Position numbers and translations under genes: made by a program
The notes under the pieces: generated by a model
Told to the model about the DNA's origin: nothing
The model's input: only the letters and a program-made list of their open reading frames with translations
The model's database searches: none
Shown here: piece by piece, positions 17,185-27,330 of the stretch
How the letters are laid out: each line of letters opens with the position of its first letter
How positions within the stretch are numbered: position 1 is the first letter of the stretch
Assembly: GCF_031085175.1 (NCBI RefSeq)
Contig: NZ_JAVHUY010000034.1
Coordinates: forward strand, 43,875 to 107,874
DNA: 64,000 bases
Direction: 5' to 3'
DNA from: Phytohabitans maris
GTDB taxonomy: Bacteria > Actinomycetota > Actinomycetes > Mycobacteriales > Micromonosporaceae

Positions 17185-17577
17185 CTACAACCTCGCGAAG
17201 AGGTCCACCCCGTTCCCGTCCGGGTCGTGGACCATCGCGTACCGCTGGCCCCAGAACGCGTCCCACGGCTCCTTGTGCCCCTCGAACCCGGCGGCCACCA
17301 GGTCGGCGTACACCTTGTCGACCTCGGCCGGGCTGTCGCAGGCGAAGGCGAGCGCGGCCCGCGGCCCGCCGCCCTCCGGCGCTTGCCAATCGGGATCGAA
17401 CGAACGGACCGTCCGCTCCGTGTCCAGCAGCAGCCGCAGCCCGCCCGGCAGCGCGGCCTCCACGTGAGGTTCGGACTCGGCTCCCTCGGGAAAGTGGATA
17501 CCGAGGCGGCGGTAGAAGGACAGGGAACGGCTCATGTCGGCCACTACCAGGCCGATCGCGTCTACTCGAGGTGCCAT
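17185..17577 (-). CDS. VOC (glyoxalase/bleomycin-resistance fold) protein
   Basis: A 130-residue single VOC-fold protein. The two beta-alpha-beta-beta-beta units are seen as AIGLVVADMSRSLSFYRRLG and later AEVDKVYADLVAAGFEG, ending in the metal-site segment VHDPDGNGVDLFARL. Such proteins include glyoxalases, dioxygenases and drug-binding proteins; substrate cannot be told. I chose the ATG giving MAPRVDAIG, where the family homology starts. It precedes the AraC regulator by 9 nt on the same strand. Confidence 0.8.
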   Translation of the reverse strand: MAPRVDAIGLVVADMSRSLSFYRRLGIHFPEGAESEPHVEAALPGGLRLLLDTERTVRSFDPDWQAPEGGGPRAALAFACDSPAEVDKVYADLVAAGFEGHKEPWDAFWGQRYAMVHDPDGNGVDLFARL

Positions 17578-17740
17578 GGCCACCACGCTAGGAGGCCGCT
17601 GGGTAGGGGTCTTGAAGGAATCGGACAAGCCTTAGTGACGCATTCCTCAGCGCCAGTTGCGATCAGGTCTATCAACCCCGGAGGGATTACGGTTGAGTAA
17701 AGCCGTTCACGAAGAATCTGCGGGCGAAGCGAGGCACCCC

Positions 17741-19024
<1,284 letters not shown>

Positions 19025-19070
19025 CGCACGGTACGATCCGCTCCGGTCTATCAGACGACGGGGCGGATAC

Positions 19071-20591
19071 GTGACAGAGCAGCGCATCGCGACACGGCGG
19101 GTCAGCCTCGATCCCGCCGTGTTCGCGGTCGCGGCCGGCACGCTCTTCGGGCTGCTGCTCCTGCGCAACCCGGTCACCTTCGGCCGCGTCGTCTACGAGC
19201 GTGGCGACTTCGCCGCCAACTCGGTCATCACGGCCGACGCCAAGCACTTCGACCTGCTGGTCGGCAACTACTCGCGGCTCGGCTTCCACCACCCCGGGCC
19301 GGCCTTCTTCTACGTGCAGGCCTTCGGCGAGTGGCTCCTCTACGACCTGCTCGGCGCCGTACCCACCCCGTGGAACGGGCAGTGGGTCGCGCTGCTCGCC
19401 CTCAACTCCGTACTCCTGGCGCTGGTCCTGAGCGTCGTCCACAGCTGGACCGCGTCGCGGGCCGCGACCGCCCTCTGCGGCGCCGCCATGATCCTGTACT
19501 TCGCGACGCAGCCCGCGATCCTCGCGTCGGCGTGGATGCCCAACCTGTACGTGGCGCCCTTCCTGCTCCTGCTCACCGCCGCCGCCTCGGTAGCCGCCGG
19601 CCGGGTCGCCCACCTGCCGCTGCTCGCCCTCGCCGCCGGGCTGCTGATCCACGGCCACGTCAGCTTCCTGCTCTTCGCCCCGGTCCTGTCCGGCGCGGCG
19701 GTGGTCGCCTCGCTCTGGACCGGCCGCCCGGCGTGGCGGGAGTCCGGTGTCGCGGTGGCCGGGGCGGTCGCGGTGCTCGCCGTCTTCGCGCTGCCGATCG
19801 CGCTCAACCTGCTGCTGCACTGGCCGGGCGACCTGCTGCGGTACTTCGAGTACGACGGTGCGCGCGCCACGCCGGCCGCCGCCGACGTCGCCCGCTACGT
19901 GCTGCGCTACTACGCGTCCTCACCCCCGCTGGGTGCGCTGGCCGCGGCCGCGTTCCTCGGCAGCGCCGCGTTCCTCACCCGCCGCCTTCCGGCCGGACCG
20001 CCGCGCCGCTTCCTCACCGCGGCCGTCTGCGCCGCCGCGCTGGCCACGATCCTGTTCACCGGGTACGTCGCGCGCGCCGTCGACGACCTCCGCTTCACCT
20101 ACGTCGGGCAGTTCACCCGGGCGATACCGCTGCTGCTGTCGCTGGTCTGCGTGGCAGCGGCCGCCCTGCGCCCCGGTGCGTTCCTCTCCTCGCTCGGCCG
20201 GCGACCCGCGCAGTGGCTGGTCACGGCCGTGGTGATCGGGGCGCTCGGCGTGGGCAGCGGCGCCCCCGCCCTGCGCAAGCTCCCCGAGCACGTGCCGGAC
20301 ATGCCCGAGGTGATGGCCACCCTGGACCGGTACACGGCCGGCCGCCCCGCGGTCGTGGACGTGACGCAGGAGACGTGGCCGGCGTTCACCGCGCTGGTGG
20401 TGCACGGCGACCGGATGGGGCCGCGGGTGTGCGCGCGCGACCCGTGGTGGGAGTTCATGGTGACCGAGCGCTACATCTGTACCCCGGACGACCTGGCCCG
20501 CGGCCGCTCCGTCCGGCTCACCCCGACCGCCCCGGAGGGTGCGACCCTCATCACCCCGGTCGACGAGGCGGTCCTGACCGCCGGGTCGTGA
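19071..20591 (+). CDS. polytopic membrane protein, GT-C-like
   Basis: A 506-residue membrane protein with about ten to eleven hydrophobic segments and a C-terminal soluble region of about 100 residues. The first extracellular loop carries acidic residues (RGDFAANSVITADAKHFD) and a HHPGPAFFYVQAFGEWL segment. This layout resembles GT-C-fold glycosyltransferases, which use polyprenol-phosphate sugars, but I see no clear DxD motif. It begins at GTG 46 nt after citrate synthase. Function is unassigned; a distant relative in layout lies at 25.65-27.3 kb. Confidence 0.7.
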   Translation: MTEQRIATRRVSLDPAVFAVAAGTLFGLLLLRNPVTFGRVVYERGDFAANSVITADAKHFDLLVGNYSRLGFHHPGPAFFYVQAFGEWLLYDLLGAVPTPWNGQWVALLALNSVLLALVLSVVHSWTASRAATALCGAAMILYFATQPAILASAWMPNLYVAPFLLLLTAAASVAAGRVAHLPLLALAAGLLIHGHVSFLLFAPVLSGAAVVASLWTGRPAWRESGVAVAGAVAVLAVFALPIALNLLLHWPGDLLRYFEYDGARATPAAADVARYVLRYYASSPPLGALAAAAFLGSAAFLTRRLPAGPPRRFLTAAVCAAALATILFTGYVARAVDDLRFTYVGQFTRAIPLLLSLVCVAAAALRPGAFLSSLGRRPAQWLVTAVVIGALGVGSGAPALRKLPEHVPDMPEVMATLDRYTAGRPAVVDVTQETWPAFTALVVHGDRMGPRVCARDPWWEFMVTERYICTPDDLARGRSVRLTPTAPEGATLITPVDEAVLTAGS

Positions 20592-20640
20592 CCGGGCCGT
20601 ACCCTTCCGCCGGGGCGGCCGCGCGTGCCACCGTTGACGG

Positions 20641-22119
20641 ATGGGGACGGAGGTGGGGCGGCACGAGTTCAGCCGCGAGGACCGGGCCCGGCACCGGCGC
20701 AAGGTGCGGCAGTGCCTGGACGTCTTCGCGGAGATGCTGCGCGAGTCCCGGTTCGAGTTCGAGCGGCCGACGGCCGGCCTGGAGATCGAGCTCAACCTCG
20801 TCGACGACCGGGCCGAGCCGGCGATGCGCAACGCCGAGGCGCTCGCCGCGATCGCCGACCCCGACTTCCAGACCGAGCTCGGCCAGTTCAACGTCGAGAT
20901 CAACGTGGCACCGCGCCGCCTGGCCGGCGACGGCACCGCCGCGTTCGAGCGGCGGGTCCGCGACAGCCTCAACGCCGCCGAGGAGCGGGCCCGCACGGTC
21001 GGCGCGCACATGGTGATGATCGGCATCCTGCCCACGCTCGACCGCGAGCACCTCACGATCGAGTCGCTCTCCGCCAACCCCCGCTACGCGCTGCTCAACG
21101 AGCAGATCTTCGCCGCCCGCGGTGAAGACCTCGACATCCGCATCGACGGCGTCGACCGGCTCGCCGTCACCGCCGACACCGTGGCGCCGGAGGCGGCGTG
21201 CACCAGCACCCAGTTCCACCTCCAGGTGAGCCCGGGGCAGTTCGCCGCGTACTGGAACGCCGCACAGTGCGTCGCCGGCGTCCAGGTCGCGCTCGGCGCC
21301 AACTCGCCGTTCCTGTTCGGCAAGGAGCTGTGGCGGGAGACCCGCATCCCCCTGTTCGAGCAGGCCACCGACACCCGGCCGGAGGAGATAAGAGCCCAGG
21401 GGGTACGCCCGCGGGTGTGGTTCGGCGAGCGGTGGATCACCTCGGTCTTCGACCTCTTCGAGGAGAACGTCCGGTACTTTCCCGCCCTCCTGCCGATCTG
21501 CGACGACGACGATCCCGCGCAGGTCCTGGCCCGCGGCGACATCCCGCGGCTGACCGAGCTGCGGCTGCACAACGGCACGGTCTACCGCTGGAACCGCCCG
21601 GTGTACGACGTGGTCCGCGGCCGCCCGCACCTGCGCGTGGAAAACCGCGTCCTCCCCGCCGGCCCGACCGTCGCCGACACGGTGGCCAACGGCGCCTTCT
21701 ACTTCGGGCTCGTCCGCGCCCTGGCCGACTCCGACCGTCCACTGTGGTCGCAGATGAGCTTCAGCGCCGCCGAGGAGAACTTCCACGCCTGCGCCCGCCA
21801 CGGCATCACGGCCACCGTCTTCTGGCCGGGGCTGGGCTACCTGCCGGTGACCGAGCTCGTGCTGCGGCGGCTGCTGCCCCTGGCCCGCGAGGGCCTGGAC
21901 GCGTGGGAGGTCGACCCGGCCGAGCGCGACCGCCTGCTGGCCATCGTCGAGGGGCGCTGCCTGACCGGCCGCAACGGCGCGACCTGGCAGGCCGAGACCC
22001 TGCACGCCCTGGAGGACGAACGCCACCTGGCCCGCCCGGACGCGCTCCGCGCGGTGCTCCAGCGGTACATCCCGCTCATGCACGAAAACACCCCCGTGCA
22101 CGAGTGGCCCCTCGACTGA
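20641..22119 (+). CDS. glutamate-cysteine ligase family protein (GCS2)
   Basis: A 492-residue protein of the GCS2 family, ATP-dependent ligases that join the gamma-carboxyl of glutamate to an amine. Seen are the ATP/Glu-binding opening GLEIELNLVDD, QTELGQFNVEINVAPRRL, the CTSTQFHLQVSPGQF segment, a central ALGANSPFLFGKELW, and LRVENRVLPAGPTVAD. Actinomycetes use mycothiol rather than glutathione, and their GCS2 homologues include EgtA for ergothioneine; this longer protein is not clearly EgtA. No ergothioneine genes are adjacent. It begins 49 nt after the upstream membrane protein. Confidence 0.78.
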   Translation: MGTEVGRHEFSREDRARHRRKVRQCLDVFAEMLRESRFEFERPTAGLEIELNLVDDRAEPAMRNAEALAAIADPDFQTELGQFNVEINVAPRRLAGDGTAAFERRVRDSLNAAEERARTVGAHMVMIGILPTLDREHLTIESLSANPRYALLNEQIFAARGEDLDIRIDGVDRLAVTADTVAPEAACTSTQFHLQVSPGQFAAYWNAAQCVAGVQVALGANSPFLFGKELWRETRIPLFEQATDTRPEEIRAQGVRPRVWFGERWITSVFDLFEENVRYFPALLPICDDDDPAQVLARGDIPRLTELRLHNGTVYRWNRPVYDVVRGRPHLRVENRVLPAGPTVADTVANGAFYFGLVRALADSDRPLWSQMSFSAAEENFHACARHGITATVFWPGLGYLPVTELVLRRLLPLAREGLDAWEVDPAERDRLLAIVEGRCLTGRNGATWQAETLHALEDERHLARPDALRAVLQRYIPLMHENTPVHEWPLD

Positions 22120-22178
22120 CGAACGGCCGCCCGGACCTTGGCGGGCGCAGCCGGGCCGCCGGCCCCGCGCGACGGGCC

Positions 22179-22412
22179 CTAGCGGACGCGGGCGAGCTTG
22201 CCGTCGAGGCGCAGGGCGAGGGTGGGGCAGGCGGCGACCGCGCGGCGGGCGTGGGCGACCAGGTGCTGCGGGAGCGGGTCGGTCTCGATGACGGGGTAGC
22301 CCCACTCGTCGAGGGAGACGCGTTCGGGCAGGAGTTCGAGGCAGGAGGCGTGCCCCACGCACTTGATCATGTCGACCTGGAGGCGGAGGCCCTCCGGGTT
22401 GGGGGCGCTCAT
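22179..22412 (-). CDS. 3Fe-4S type ferredoxin
   Basis: A 77-residue acidic electron carrier. The cysteine pattern is CVGHASC near residues 20-26 and a distal CP near the C-terminus (AVAACPTLALRL), three ligands in all. This is the 3Fe-4S (CYP-type) ferredoxin layout, with histidine where the missing cysteine would be. Its ATG overlaps the stop of the NuoF-like gene by 4 nt, and it is the last gene of the five-gene redox operon. It probably takes electrons from, or gives them to, the NuoF-like protein. Confidence 0.85.
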   Translation of the reverse strand: MSAPNPEGLRLQVDMIKCVGHASCLELLPERVSLDEWGYPVIETDPLPQHLVAHARRAVAACPTLALRLDGKLARVR

Positions 22413-23716
22413 TTCCAGCCCCGGTCGCGGTGGCGGCGGTCGGGCAGCGGGAGGATCGGGTCGCGGCTGACGCCGGTACACGTCCAGCCGTCCATGTGGG
22501 TCTCCAGGTCGCCGGCGAAGGCGGCGAGCGCGCTGGTCGCGAGCCGGGTCGCGCCGTCCGGGTGGCGGCAGGCGCCGCGGCGGGTGACCTGTGCGATCCG
22601 GCGGCTGAGGCGCTGGCGGGTGGCCGGGTCGCAGCGGCCGTACGCGACGGCGGCCAGGTCGGTGGCGATCGCCGGGAGGCCGAACATGCACGGGCCACAC
22701 TGCTGCGCGGACTCCTCGGCCAGGTAGCGGACCACCCGCGCGGTCTCGGCCAGGCCGCACGACTCGGCCGGCAGCGCGACGATGCCACCGGCGCCGAGGC
22801 TGGTGCCGAGCGGGCCGGTGCGGTCGTGGGTGAGCGGGAGGCCCCAGCCGTCCGGCATCGGTACCCAGGTGCCGAAGTAGCCGCCGACGAGCACCGCGCC
22901 GATCGGCTCCACCGCGCCGCCGGCCGCGTCGAGGACCTCGCCGAGGCGCATGCCGGGCGCGATCTCGTACACGTTCGGGCGGGCCACCGCGCCGCCGACG
23001 GTGACCAATGTGGACCCCGGGTCGTTCCTGGTGCCGACCTCGCGGAACCAGCCCGGCCCGTACGCGGCGATCAGCGCCACGTGGGCGAGCGTCTCCACGT
23101 TGTCGACCAGGGTGGGGCGGCCGCCGACCCCCTTCTCGAACGGGCGCGGCGGCGCGGCGAGCGGCCGGCCGTCGCCGTCGTTGATGAGGTGGACGAGGGC
23201 CGACTCCTCGCTGGAGACGTACCGCCGGGGGACGCGGACCAGCTTCCACTTCACCGGGTCGTCGCGCTGGGCGAGCTCGCGCTCCAGCCGGTCGGCGATG
23301 CTGGTGCCGCGCTCGACGCAGAGGTACACCCGGTCGGCGCCGACGGCGTGCGCGGCGAGCACCGCGCCGTCCAGCACCAGGTGCGGCGCGCAGGCCATCA
23401 GCATCTTGTCCTTGCGGCTGGCCGGTTCGGACTCGCAGCCGTTCGCGATGACGACCGGGCGCTTGGCGCCGGCGGCCACGTTCGCCATCTTGCGGCCGGT
23501 CGGGAAGCCGGCGCCGCCGCGGCCGCGGAGCCCGGCGTCGGTGATCGCCCGGACGAGCATGCGCCGCCCGTCCTCGCCGGAGAAGCGGCGCAGCGGGATC
23601 TGCCCGTACGTGGCCCGGTGCTCGCCGAGCTTGCGGCCGCCGGCCAGCAGGCGGGGCAGCGCACCCTGCCGGCCCTGGCCGCCCTGCCGGGCACCGCGTT
23701 CCAGCATGATCGTCAT
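22409..23716 (-). CDS. NuoF-like NADH dehydrogenase (51-kDa type) protein
   Basis: A 435-residue protein like the NADH-binding subunit of complex I, which passes electrons from NADH via FMN to an Fe-S cluster. FMN/NADH motifs are GRGGAGFPTGRKM and ANGCESEPASRKDKML, followed by an SLBB-like region (VGGAVARPNVYEIAPG, VGGYFGTW). The cluster motif differs from complex I: the usual ESCGxCxPC reads ESAQQCGPC, so the first cysteine is alanine. The second, third and distal cysteine (RGACRHP) remain. No other complex I genes are near. It overlaps both neighbours by 4 nt (ATGA). Confidence 0.83.
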   Translation of the reverse strand: MTIMLERGARQGGQGRQGALPRLLAGGRKLGEHRATYGQIPLRRFSGEDGRRMLVRAITDAGLRGRGGAGFPTGRKMANVAAGAKRPVVIANGCESEPASRKDKMLMACAPHLVLDGAVLAAHAVGADRVYLCVERGTSIADRLERELAQRDDPVKWKLVRVPRRYVSSEESALVHLINDGDGRPLAAPPRPFEKGVGGRPTLVDNVETLAHVALIAAYGPGWFREVGTRNDPGSTLVTVGGAVARPNVYEIAPGMRLGEVLDAAGGAVEPIGAVLVGGYFGTWVPMPDGWGLPLTHDRTGPLGTSLGAGGIVALPAESCGLAETARVVRYLAEESAQQCGPCMFGLPAIATDLAAVAYGRCDPATRQRLSRRIAQVTRRGACRHPDGATRLATSALAAFAGDLETHMDGWTCTGVSRDPILPLPDRRHRDRGWK

Positions 23717-24297
23717 GAGAGCCTCGCCATGGTGGTCGTCTTGCGCGCCGCGGCGTCCGGTGCCCGCCGCCGCGCGAGGGTGGCGGCGATCCGCCAGGCC
23801 ACGCCGGCCAGCACGGCGAGGGTGCAGAGCACCGACAGGCCGAGCGGCCAGCTCGACAGGGCGTCGGTGCCGATCCCCAGTCCGTGCACCAGCGCGAGCG
23901 GCCAGCACAGGTACGCCGACCAGTGCAGCAGCCGCCACATCCGCGGGTTGATCCGGGGCCGCAGGAGGCTGGTGGCCAGCAGCGCCAGGAAGATGTCGAA
24001 CGAGACCGTGCCGAGCCCCAGCCAGAACGGGTGGTAGGCGGAGACGAACGGGACGAACAGGTCGGCCCAGGTGATCGGCACGTACGAGTCGACGGCGACG
24101 CTGACCAGGTGGATCCCGAGCAGCGCCAGCGACAGCAGCGAGAGGTTGCGGTGCAGCCCGGCGAGCGTGAAGCGGGGCCAGCTCGGCGTGCCGACCCGCA
24201 TCGGGCCGAGGATGCCGAGCAGCACCGTCGCGGTGAACAGCAGCGTGGCCACGAAGCCGCTGGCCCGCGCCACGTGCCAGAGCGACACGTCAGGCAT
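23713..24297 (-). CDS. ferric-reductase-like transmembrane protein
   Basis: A 194-residue membrane protein with about five to six hydrophobic helices, resembling the heme-binding ferric reductase/NADPH oxidase domain without its flavin domain. Candidate heme-ligand histidines are GLHRNLSLLSLALLGIHLVS and LLHWSAYLCWPLALVHGLG, two pairs in two helices as expected for a diheme protein. It would carry electrons across the membrane. It is coupled by short overlaps to apbE upstream (8 nt) and the NuoF-like gene downstream (4 nt). Confidence 0.82.
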   Translation of the reverse strand: MPDVSLWHVARASGFVATLLFTATVLLGILGPMRVGTPSWPRFTLAGLHRNLSLLSLALLGIHLVSVAVDSYVPITWADLFVPFVSAYHPFWLGLGTVSFDIFLALLATSLLRPRINPRMWRLLHWSAYLCWPLALVHGLGIGTDALSSWPLGLSVLCTLAVLAGVAWRIAATLARRRAPDAAARKTTTMARLS

Positions 24298-25210
24298 GAG
24301 ACCTCCACCCCCCGACGGTCACGACCCGCCCGTCGTGACCCACCAGCCGGGCCGGCAGGCCGGCCCCGTCGAGCCAGGCGTCCGCGCCCTCGCCGCGGAC
24401 GATCGCCGCGGTGGCCGCGGCGTTCGCGTCCACACAGGTCCGCGCGGCGACCGAGACGGTACGCCACACGGGCGCCGGCAGGTCTCCGGTACGCGGGTCG
24501 ACGATGTGGTGCACCGCCCGGCCGCCCCGCCGCCACGCCCGCTGGGTGACGCTGGAGGTGGCGAGCGCGCCGGAGCGGACCGTCACGACCGGGTCGCCGG
24601 CCGCCGGCGCGCGGTGGTCGTCGCCGATCCCGACCAGCCAGCCGCCCTCCGGGGCCGGGCCGGCGGTGGCGAGGTCGCCGCCGAGCGACACGAGCGCCCC
24701 GCAGCCGAGCGCGGCGACCTGGGCGGCCGCGCGGTCCGCCGCGTACGCCTTGCCGGTCGAGCCGAGGTCGAGGCGGATGCCGCGGGGCACGACGACCTGG
24801 CGCGCCTCGGCGTCGAGCCGGACCTTCCAGTAGCCGGGTGCCGGGCGGGGCGCGGGCGCCGCGCCGTCCGGGGCGAGGAGATCGAAGTCCCGGTCGTACC
24901 CGAGGTCGACCATGGCTTGGCCGACCGTGGGGTCGACCAGGCCGTCGGTGGCCGCGGCGGCGCACAGGGCGGCGTGGAGCGCTCCGGCGAGCAGGGGGCT
25001 GACCGGTGCGGCCCGCCCCGCGTACACGCCGAGCCGCACGATCTCCGAGTCGTCCCGGAACCGGCTGTACGCCGCGTCGACCTCGGCCAGCCAGTCGCGC
25101 AGCAGCCGCTCCCCCTCGGCGAGCGCGGTGCCGTCGGTGACGAGCAGGACCGCCGTGGTCCCGAGCGCGGGAAAGGCGGCGCGATGTGGCGCCGCCCGTA
25201 CCGATGTCAT
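24290..25210 (-). CDS. apbE: FAD:protein FMN transferase (ApbE)
   Basis: ApbE attaches FMN covalently to a threonine or serine of target proteins outside the membrane. The 306-residue protein has FPALGTTAVLLV, DAAYSRFRDDSEIVRL, DGLVDPTVGQAMVDLGYDRD, the flavin/Mg2+ segment LDLGSTGKAYAADRAAA with its key lysine, VSLGGDLATAGP, and HHIVDPRTGD with the metal-site residues. No N-terminal lipobox is seen. It overlaps the upstream anchored protein (ATGA) and the downstream ferric-reductase-like gene. No FMN_bind-domain target is in the operon, so its substrate lies elsewhere or is unrecognised. Confidence 0.9.
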   Translation of the reverse strand: MTSVRAAPHRAAFPALGTTAVLLVTDGTALAEGERLLRDWLAEVDAAYSRFRDDSEIVRLGVYAGRAAPVSPLLAGALHAALCAAAATDGLVDPTVGQAMVDLGYDRDFDLLAPDGAAPAPRPAPGYWKVRLDAEARQVVVPRGIRLDLGSTGKAYAADRAAAQVAALGCGALVSLGGDLATAGPAPEGGWLVGIGDDHRAPAAGDPVVTVRSGALATSSVTQRAWRRGGRAVHHIVDPRTGDLPAPVWRTVSVAARTCVDANAAATAAIVRGEGADAWLDGAGLPARLVGHDGRVVTVGGWRSHA

Positions 25211-25563
25211 GATCCGCCCGACCGCGTGTCCGGCGGCGGTGCCGCCTCCTCCTGGGGTGGCTCCTCCACCGGGGGCTCCTCCGGAGCCTTCAGCTCGGGT
25301 TCGTCTTCGGTCTCCGCCGCCGGTTGCTTGGCCGCCGGCTTCTTCGCCGCGGGTGGCTTCTTCGTCGCCGGCGGCTGCTTGGCGGGCGCGGCGGGCTGCT
25401 CCGCCGCCGGGGCCGGGGTCGGCTGGGCGAAGGCCCAGCCGAAGAGCAGCGCGAGGGCGGTGGCTCCGCCCGCCGCCGCCTGGGTGACCAGGCGCTGCCG
25501 TCTCATGCCCTGGTCACGCCGGTCGACGTGCCGGGGCTGGTGGCGGTCCGTCGGCTCGTTCAC
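25207..25563 (-). CDS. membrane-anchored Lys/Pro/Ala-rich protein
   Basis: A 118-residue protein that I do not recognise by family. A basic N-terminus (residues 1-30) is followed by a single membrane segment (AAAGGATALALLFGWAFAQ). The remaining tail has Pro-Ala-Lys repeats (KKPPAAKKPAAKQPA), then a strongly acidic part (EEPPVEEPPQEEAAPPP). The tail is probably outside the cell and unstructured. I chose the second GTG because AGGGAG lies at the right distance. It is the first gene of the redox operon, with an ATGA overlap with apbE. It has no FMN_bind motif, so it is a weak candidate ApbE target. Confidence 0.65.
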   Translation of the reverse strand: MNEPTDRHQPRHVDRRDQGMRRQRLVTQAAAGGATALALLFGWAFAQPTPAPAAEQPAAPAKQPPATKKPPAAKKPAAKQPAAETEDEPELKAPEEPPVEEPPQEEAAPPPDTRSGGS

Positions 25564-25653
25564 GCACGGCTCCCTCACACAGGTGACGAGTACCCAGTGG
25601 TACGGACGGTTCCGCCGCAGGGTTCATTCGCGCCGTACGGTACGGTGCCTCCA

Positions 25654-27330
25654 GTGGAACGGGCAGGGGTGGACGTACCGCAGAAAAGTGTCCAAGCGCG
25701 ACATCGCTCGCCGTGGCTGCTCGCCGTGGTGGCGGCACCGCTGCTCTTCGTGGCCTACCTGCTGATCTCCCGCCAGCTCGGGGTCAACTCGGACGGTGCG
25801 AGCAACGCCCTCCAGGCCCGCGAGATGCTCGACGGCAACCCGCTGCTGCGCGGGTGGACGGTCACCGACGTGTCGTTCTACACCAACGAGCTGCTGCTGT
25901 TCATGCTCGTCGAGCTCGTGTACGGCTTCCACGGCGACACGACGCACGCCACGGCCGCGCTGGTGTTCACGCTGGTGGTGCTCCTGGTCGCCGCGGCGGC
26001 GAAGGGGCGGGCCACCGGGCGGGAGGCGGCGGCGCGGGTCGCGGTGGCGGTCGCGATCGTCGCGGTACCGCCGCTCGGCCACGCCGCGATCACGCTGCTC
26101 ACCTCCCCCGACCACACCGGCACCGCGATCCCGCTGCTGGCGACGTGGCTGGTGCTGGAGCGGTTCCGGCCGGGGCGCGGGCTGCCCGTGCTGGTCGCGG
26201 CGATGCTCGCCTGGGCGCAGATCGCCGACCCCCTGGTCATGTACATCGGCGTGCTCCCGCTGATCCTGGTGGGCGGCTGGCGGGCCTGGCGGGAACGCTC
26301 GTGGCGCGGCCTCGACGCCCGACTCGTGCTGGCCGGCGTGGGCTCGGTCGTGCTGGCCCAGGTGGCGCTGACGCTGCTGCGCGCGGCCGGCGGGTTCGGG
26401 GCGCACGCCGCCGAGGCGAAGCTGGCCGAGCTCTCCAGCCTGGGCGGGCACCTCTGGCTGGGCGTGCGGGTGGTGGCCGTCAACTACGGGGCGTACCCGC
26501 CGGACCGTGTCGGCCCGCTCGACACGGCGATGTCCGCGGTACACCTGGTGGGGCTGCTCGCCGCGGCCGCCGCGCTGGTCGTGGTCGTCGCGCGGGCGCT
26601 GCGCCCGGGGGCGGCCGGCTCCCTCCTTCCGCCGGGGGCGCCCAGCGAGCGCGACCGGCGCGGCCCCGGCGACCGGCTGGCCGAGCTCGTCGCGGTCGGC
26701 GTGCTGGTCAACCTCGGCGCGTTCGTGGTCTCCGCCCTCCCGGCCGACCTGCTCTCCGCCCGCCAGGTGGTGGCGGTGCTGCCGCTCGGCGCGGTGCTCG
26801 CCGGCCGGGTCTGGGGCCCGCGCCTGGCCACCCTCCCCCGCGCGCTCCCGGTCGCCGCGGTGGTCGCCCTGCTCCTGGTCGCGGAGCTGGTCGGGCACGC
26901 GGCCGCCCGCCGCACCCCGGGGCACGCCGAGGACGTCGCGGCGTGGCTGGACGCGCGCGGCCTGCGGTACGGGCTCGGCGAGTACTGGAACGCCAACAAC
27001 ATCACGCTGCTCACCAGCGGCCGGGTGGCGGTGCGGCCGGTGGTGGCCGGCGACCGGGTGGCCGCGTACCGGTGGGAGTCCAAGGTGGACTGGTACGACC
27101 CGGCGGCGCACGACGCCACGTTCCTGGTGCTGGACACCCGGACGCCGGGTACGCGGTCGGAGGCGGTGGCGCTCGCCCAGTTCGGGGCGCCGGCGCAGCG
27201 GCACGAGTTCGCCGGCGCGGTCGTGCTCGTGTACGGCAAGGACCTGCTGGTCGGGCTCCCCGCGTACTGCGTGCCGCAGACCGCGCCGAGCATCGCCGAG
27301 TGCCCGACGCACGGGGTAGCGCTGTTCTAG
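25654..27330 (+). CDS. polytopic membrane protein, GT-C-like
   Basis: A protein of about 558 residues with ten or more hydrophobic helices and a C-terminal soluble domain of about 120 residues. After the first helix lies a loop with acidic and polar residues (NSDGASNALQAREMLDGNPL) and then TDVSFYTNELLLF, the layout of GT-C membrane glycosyltransferases. The C-terminal domain contains WLDARGLRYGLGEYWNANN and ends with a cysteine pair. GTG codons at 25645, 25654 and 25669 are all possible starts. It is divergent from the redox operon, with about 90 bp between, and abuts the converging phosphatase gene. Confidence 0.68.
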   Translation: MERAGVDVPQKSVQARHRSPWLLAVVAAPLLFVAYLLISRQLGVNSDGASNALQAREMLDGNPLLRGWTVTDVSFYTNELLLFMLVELVYGFHGDTTHATAALVFTLVVLLVAAAAKGRATGREAAARVAVAVAIVAVPPLGHAAITLLTSPDHTGTAIPLLATWLVLERFRPGRGLPVLVAAMLAWAQIADPLVMYIGVLPLILVGGWRAWRERSWRGLDARLVLAGVGSVVLAQVALTLLRAAGGFGAHAAEAKLAELSSLGGHLWLGVRVVAVNYGAYPPDRVGPLDTAMSAVHLVGLLAAAAALVVVVARALRPGAAGSLLPPGAPSERDRRGPGDRLAELVAVGVLVNLGAFVVSALPADLLSARQVVAVLPLGAVLAGRVWGPRLATLPRALPVAAVVALLLVAELVGHAAARRTPGHAEDVAAWLDARGLRYGLGEYWNANNITLLTSGRVAVRPVVAGDRVAAYRWESKVDWYDPAAHDATFLVLDTRTPGTRSEAVALAQFGAPAQRHEFAGAVVLVYGKDLLVGLPAYCVPQTAPSIAECPTHGVALF

